A DNA stretch of 9,789 bases, taken from an uncultured Oscillospiraceae bacterium. GTDB taxonomy: Bacteria > Bacillota > Clostridia > Oscillospirales > Oscillospiraceae. The stretch lies in NCBI GenBank assembly GCA_905233595.1, contig CAJOFI010000016.1:1-9789 (forward strand), given 5' to 3'. A program made the translations under genes and the position numbers. Below, in pieces: positions 6,489-9,789 of this stretch. Below the pieces are notes generated by a model, which worked only from the letters and a program-made list of their open reading frames with translations, searched no databases and was not told where the DNA came from. Each line of letters opens with the position of its first letter. Position 1 is the stretch's first letter.

Positions 6489-6525
6489 AAGATGATATTA
6501 TATGTTGTTGAAGGAGGTCATCTCG

Positions 6526-7269
6526 GTGGCCAGAAACAGAAGGCGTCGTTCGCCTATCCGCTCGATTTACAGTTTTATCATTGCCTGGATAATTCTCTCC
6601 GCCTTTTTCCCGCTCTATGAGGTCTGGGGGCTGCTGCTGGGGCTGGGCGCGGCGCTCGGCGCGGCGTATCTCTTCGGGCGCGCCTCCGCAAAGAAGGAGA
6701 GCGCCAGGCAGGCCGAGGCGGCGAAGGCGCAGGAGCCGCCGAAGAAGACCACCTATCAGCAGGTGCAGGAGCAGGTTCGCCAGCAGGCGCAGCCGGAGAA
6801 GAAGAGCTACGGCGAGAAGGTCGATCCCATCGTGGAAGAGGGCAACAAGGCGCTGAGCGAAATGGGGCGGCTCTATATGTCCATCCAGGACCCCACGGTG
6901 CGCGGTAAGATCAACGAGATCATGCGCGTCACGGACAAGATCGTGCAGGACGCGATCAACGACCCTTCCGACATCCCGCAGATCAAGAAGTTCATGAACT
7001 ACTATCTGCCCACCACCATCAAGCTCCTCAACGCCTACGACCGCATGAGCTCCCAGGGCATCGAGGGCGAGAACCTCGACAAGAGCATGAAGAGCATCAA
7101 CGAGATGCTCGACGACGCGATCGAGGCCTACAAGAAGATGCTCGACTCCCTGTTTGCAAACCAGGCGCTCGACATCGAGACCGAGATCGACGTGATGAAC
7201 CAGATGCTCTCCCGCGAGGGTCTGAGCGGCGACAGGGATTTCCAGGTCGCCTCCCAGGGCGGGAGATAA
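6526..7269 (+). CDS. xpaC: XpaC-like membrane protein (5-bromo-4-chloroindolyl phosphate hydrolysis family)
   Basis: The 247-residue product opens with a strongly basic stretch (RNRRRRSPIR), then two hydrophobic segments (about residues 14-28 and 36-51), then a charged Q/E/K-rich linker. From about residue 97 comes a soluble helical domain with the XpaC-family signature FMNYYLPTTIKLLNAYD inside a conserved DIPQIKKF context. The family takes its name from a Bacillus phenotype (hydrolysis of X-phosphate), but its real biochemical activity is unknown. In Bacillus subtilis xpaC lies directly upstream of the telA-like gene yaaN, and the same order is seen here. The GTG at 6526 is chosen because a perfect AAGGAGG ends 8 bases upstream; the in-frame ATG at 6502 lies in front of that site and almost at the predicted transcription start. 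The basic N-terminus suggests the domain faces the cytoplasm. Confidence 0.85.
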   Translation: MARNRRRRSPIRSIYSFIIAWIILSAFFPLYEVWGLLLGLGAALGAAYLFGRASAKKESARQAEAAKAQEPPKKTTYQQVQEQVRQQAQPEKKSYGEKVDPIVEEGNKALSEMGRLYMSIQDPTVRGKINEIMRVTDKIVQDAINDPSDIPQIKKFMNYYLPTTIKLLNAYDRMSSQGIEGENLDKSMKSINEMLDDAIEAYKKMLDSLFANQALDIETEIDVMNQMLSREGLSGDRDFQVASQGGR

Positions 7270-7328
7270 ACCGTATTTCCAGTCTATCTAACTAAATATG
7301 AGATTTCAAACAGAAAGGATTGCCAGCC

Positions 7329-8501
7329 ATGAGTGAAGAGAAAAGCAGCGTCCCCTTCCTGACGCTTGATCCCAACGCCGCCACCGCAGCCGCCGTGCAG
7401 GAAGCCCCTGTGGAGGAGGTCAAGGAGCAGGAGCCTGAGGTCTCCGAGGAGGTCAAGGCCGTAAAGCTTGAGCTTGAGAGCCTCTCCCCCGCCGAGCAGG
7501 CCGCCGTGCAGGAGTTTTCCGAGAAGATCAACGTCCTCAACACCGAGCAGATCATGAACTACGGCTCCGCCGCGCAGAAGAACATCTCCGAGTTCTCCGA
7601 CGCCGCCCTCGCCTCCGTGCGCACGAAGGATCTGGGCGAGGTCGGCAACATGCTGGGCGACCTCGTGGTCGAGCTCAAGGGGCTCAACTTCGACGGCGAG
7701 GAGAAGAAGGGCTTTCTCGGCCTGTTCAAAAAATCCGGCCAGAACATCGCCTCCCTCAAGGCGCAGTACGACAAGGCCGAGGTGAACGTGGACAAGATCG
7801 TGGAGGAGCTGGAAAAGCACGAGGTCACGCTCTTAAAGGACATCAGCATGATGGACAAGATGTACGACAAGAACAGCGAGTACATGAAGGAGCTGACCAT
7901 GTACATCCTCGCCGGCAAGCTGAAGATCCGGCACCTGCGCGAGGTGGAGCTGCCCGAGTATATCAAAAAGGCCAACGAATCCGGTCTGCCCGAGGATGCC
8001 CAGGCCGCAAACGACTTTGCCAACATGATCGGCCGCTTTGAGAAGAAGGTACACGATCTGGAGCTGACGCGCATGATCTCCGTGCAGATGGCGCCGCAGA
8101 TCCGCATGGTGCAGAACAACGACAGCCTCATGGCTGAGAAGATCCGCACCTCCATCGTCAACACCATCCCCCTCTGGAAAAACCAGATGGTCATGGCCAT
8201 GTCCCTCTACCACTCCGAGCAGGCGATGAAGGCGCAGCGCGAGGTCGCGGACGTGACCAACGCCCTCTTGAAGAAGAACGCCGAGACCCTGCACCAGGGC
8301 AGCGTCGCCATCGCGAAGGAGTCTGAGCGCGGCATCGTCGATCTCGAGACGCTCAAGAAGACCAACGCCGAGCTGATCGCCACGCTCGAGGAGGTCACCA
8401 AGATCCAGAACGACGGGCGCACCCAGCGCGCCGCCGCCGAGGTGGAACTGGAGAAGATCGAGGGCGCGCTCAAGCAGAAGCTGCTTGAGATGAAGGGCTG
8501 A
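7329..8501 (+). CDS. telA: TelA-like toxic anion resistance family protein
   Basis: The 390-residue protein matches the TelA/KlaA/YaaN family (PF05816), soluble, mostly alpha-helical proteins linked to resistance to tellurite and, in some bacteria, to cell-wall-active antimicrobials; the mechanism is not established. After an acidic, Ala/Glu-rich tail of about 50 residues come the family landmarks: NYGSAAQKNISEFSDAAL, GFLGLFKK, the helix ending in LLKDISMMDKMYDKN, YILAGKLKIRHLREVELPE and, near residues 280-310, LWKNQMVMAMSLYHSEQAM followed by VADVTNALLKKNAETL. The C-terminus is a long heptad-like helix. No membrane segment or signal peptide is present. The ATG at 7329 has AAGGA 9 bases upstream; an in-frame TTG at 7320 abuts that site and is rejected. 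It follows xpaC after 59 bases with no evident terminator, so co-transcription is likely. Confidence 0.9.
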   Translation: MSEEKSSVPFLTLDPNAATAAAVQEAPVEEVKEQEPEVSEEVKAVKLELESLSPAEQAAVQEFSEKINVLNTEQIMNYGSAAQKNISEFSDAALASVRTKDLGEVGNMLGDLVVELKGLNFDGEEKKGFLGLFKKSGQNIASLKAQYDKAEVNVDKIVEELEKHEVTLLKDISMMDKMYDKNSEYMKELTMYILAGKLKIRHLREVELPEYIKKANESGLPEDAQAANDFANMIGRFEKKVHDLELTRMISVQMAPQIRMVQNNDSLMAEKIRTSIVNTIPLWKNQMVMAMSLYHSEQAMKAQREVADVTNALLKKNAETLHQGSVAIAKESERGIVDLETLKKTNAELIATLEEVTKIQNDGRTQRAAAEVELEKIEGALKQKLLEMKG

Positions 8502-8520
8502 AGGCCTCACGGAGAACGAC

Positions 8521-9034
8521 ATGAAGCTCTTCAAAAATCCCGTTTTCGCCGTGGTTCTGGCCGTTGTGGTGGTCATCGCCTCCACGCTCATTGTTCTACG
8601 AGGGCGTCGCCATCAAGGGCTACACGCAGACGCCCATCGCGACCCATCTTGAAAACATCGCCGCTTACGCCGACGGGCTGTGCACCATCGCGCGCAACTA
8701 CGGCCTTGACACCGCAGAGACCGAGAGCGTGAGCCAGTATCTGCGCTGGAGCCTGGAGGGCAGCTATTCCAGCATCAGCTACGTGCACAGCAATTATACC
8801 GAGCTCAATTCCGCGTTGAGCGCCCTGATCGACAGCCTCGAGCGCGCTGACCTGAGCGAGCGCGACGCCTCCGGGGTCGCGCAGTACAAGAGCAGCATCG
8901 AGGGCGCGCAGAGCGCCATCGGGGAATCCGGCTACAACGAGGTCGTGCGCGGCTTTCTGCGCCAGTACCGGCACTTCCCGACCGAGCTGCTGGCAGCGCT
9001 TGCGGGGGTGGATTACCCCGAACTGTTTGCTTAA
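8521..9034 (+). pseudogene. LemA-like membrane protein gene, reading frame broken near 8590
   Basis: An ATG at 8521 with GGAG 6 bases upstream starts MKLFKNPVFAVVLAVVVVIASTLI, a basic N-terminus plus one membrane helix. Within a few codons after ATT (8590-8592) this frame becomes meaningless. The frame one base further on continues with FYEGVAIKGYTQTP and a helical domain to the TAA at 9032-9034. That domain ends in SGYNEVVRGFLRQY, HFPTELLAALAG and YPELF, which resembles the C-terminal pattern of LemA-family proteins (YN..V..f......P..l....g....p.F). LemA proteins are N-terminally anchored four-helix proteins of unclear function, often next to TPM-domain genes, as here. Joined, the parts give about 170 residues, slightly short of the usual 185-200, so a small deletion (3n+2 bases) fits better than a single-base change, though neither is proven. 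The ATG at 8564 in the second frame has no good ribosome-binding site and would lack the membrane anchor. Coding in both segments is otherwise clean, so the lesion may be recent or a sequence error. Confidence 0.7.
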
Positions 9035-9040
9035 AACGCT

Positions 9041-9789
9041 ATGAAAAAACTGTTTTCTTTTCTTCTCGTGTTCACGATGCTCCTGAGCCTCGCCTGCACG
9101 GCCTTCGCGGTCGTGCAGCCGAGTGAGCGCTTCTACGTGGCGGATTACGCCAACGTCCTCACCGAGAGCACCGAGAACGACATCGTAAGCTACAACGGCG
9201 CGCTGGAGTACCAGTGCCAGGGCGCGCAGCTCGTGGTCGTCACGGTTGACTATCTCGACGGCATGACGAGCGACACCTACGCCTACCAGCTCATGAACGA
9301 CTGGGGCGTCGGCTCGGCCGAGTACAATAACGGCATGCTGCTTCTGCTGGGCGTGCAGGAGAACAAGGCCTGGCTCGCCTACGGTCTGGGGCTTTCCTCC
9401 CGGCTCAGCAGCAGCGCGGTGGACGAGCTGCTCGACAGCTATTTCTGGACGGATTTCGACAAGGGGAATTACGACCGCGCGGTGAGCCGTCTCTTCGCGG
9501 CGCTTTTGCGCTGGTACGACAGCGTCTACGGCAGCAGCGTCGCCTCCGCCGGGAACGGGGGTTCTCAAACCGTGCAGTATAATAACTACTCCCAGAGCAG
9601 CGGCCTTGACATGAGCGGCCTCGTGCGTGTGGTGGTGCTGATTCTGATTTTGCTCGCGCTCTCGGGCGGCTTCGGCGGCAGGCGGCGGCGCGGCGGTCTC
9701 GGCAGCATTCTGCCCTGGCTGTTCCTGTTCAATAACCGCAGGGGCTACGGCTCGCGCGGGAACTGGAACGACTGGCCTCCCCGCGGGGG
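9041..9789 (+). CDS. TPM-domain (YgcG/Psb32-type) secreted membrane protein, 3' end outside window
   Basis: The frame opens at ATG 9041, 6 bases after the LemA-like stop, and stays open to the window edge (249 full codons). Residues 1-26 are a signal peptide (MKKLFSF, a hydrophobic core, then AFA before VVQPSERFYVADYANVL). Residues ~30-150 form a TPM domain (PF04536-type), with YVADYANVLTESTENDIV, QLVVVTVDYLDG, AYQLMNDWGVGSAEYNNGMLLLLG and AWLAYGLGL. Family members include plant TLP18.3/Psb32 and bacterial YgcG; some bind metal or show weak phosphatase activity, but the bacterial role is uncertain. A Ser/Asn-rich linker leads to a membrane helix (about 197-211, VVVLILILLALSG), then a Gly/Arg-rich cytoplasmic region and a further hydrophobic patch. 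Such proteins usually end in a Gly/Ser-rich tail, probably just past the edge. It is the fourth gene of the xpaC operon. A lipobox is not convincing (SLAC). Confidence 0.88.
   Translation, partial: MKKLFSFLLVFTMLLSLACTAFAVVQPSERFYVADYANVLTESTENDIVSYNGALEYQCQGAQLVVVTVDYLDGMTSDTYAYQLMNDWGVGSAEYNNGMLLLLGVQENKAWLAYGLGLSSRLSSSAVDELLDSYFWTDFDKGNYDRAVSRLFAALLRWYDSVYGSSVASAGNGGSQTVQYNNYSQSSGLDMSGLVRVVVLILILLALSGGFGGRRRRGGLGSILPWLFLFNNRRGYGSRGNWNDWPPRG

Noticed and set aside
6502..6525. ATG at 6502 as the xpaC start
   Set aside because: It would put the AAGGAGG site inside the coding region and lies at about the predicted transcription start; GTG 6526 is correctly spaced from that site.
7270..7328. 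Separate promoter or terminator between xpaC and telA
   Set aside because: The 59-base gap is somewhat AT-rich but shows neither a paired -35/-10 nor a hairpin with a T-run.
7284..8591. Minus-strand open frames (178, 213 and 252 codons) opposite telA
   Set aside because: They are shadows of telA; no motifs and no ribosome-binding site, and telA is clearly coding.
8564..8600. ATG at 8564 as a genuine start for a short soluble protein
   Set aside because: There is no convincing ribosome-binding site, the first residues are antisense-like noise from the other frame, and the membrane helix with a good start is in the frame just upstream.
8588..9568. 326-codon minus-strand open frame opposite the LemA-like and TPM genes
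   Set aside because: The plus strand carries a signal peptide, a TPM domain and LemA-like motifs in proper order; the antisense product matches nothing recognisable.
1..9789. CRISPR array, tRNA/rRNA genes, insertion sequences or attachment sites
   Set aside because: No regularly spaced repeats, cloverleaf-like segments, transposase motifs or terminal inverted repeats were seen by eye on either strand.

Overview
The window is GC-rich and densely coded, with short intergenic gaps, many stop/start overlaps, Shine-Dalgarno sequences of the GGAGG type and sigma-A-like promoters. Gene content (anaerobic NrdD/NrdG, the XpaC-TelA pair, RF1 next to a Sua5-type protein, GH25 lysozyme with cell-wall-binding repeats) points to an anaerobic, Gram-positive member of the Clostridia, most likely a high-GC gut Oscillospirales/Ruminococcaceae-type bacterium. 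That placement is inferred from gene style, not from a marker search.

Layout. (1) 1-~291, plus strand: the last 45 codons of the class III ribonucleotide reductase nrdD, including its glycyl-radical loop, overlap the start of its activase nrdG. nrdG is cut off after about 52 codons, just past its radical-SAM cysteine motif. (2) ~289-4892, minus strand: one apparent operon, prfA (RF1) -> a Sua5/TsaC-CoaE fusion -> M18 aminopeptidase -> a polytopic O-antigen-ligase-like membrane protein. It is driven by a near-consensus extended -10 promoter. The last gene is also cut off, at the very point where nrdG breaks, so positions ~285-300 look like a rearrangement breakpoint or an assembly join. (3) 5011-6386, minus strand: a GNAT acetyltransferase overlapping a secreted GH25 lysozyme. 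(4) 6387-6525: a divergent promoter region. (5) 6526-9789, plus strand: xpaC-like -> telA-like -> a LemA-like gene disrupted in the sequence -> a TPM-domain secreted/membrane protein that runs off the right edge.

How the genes work together. The prfA operon joins translation termination, tRNA t6A biosynthesis (threonylcarbamoyl-AMP) and the last step of CoA synthesis, the last two in one polypeptide, with peptide turnover. The right-hand operon groups four protein families that recur in envelope and stress contexts: two helical partners (XpaC, TelA) and a LemA/TPM membrane pair. Its biochemical function is unknown. Most noteworthy are the Sua5-CoaE fusion, the xpaC-telA-lemA-TPM cassette, the double truncation near 290 and the broken LemA-like frame near 8590. 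I see no CRISPR array, tRNA, rRNA, insertion sequence or clear riboswitch.
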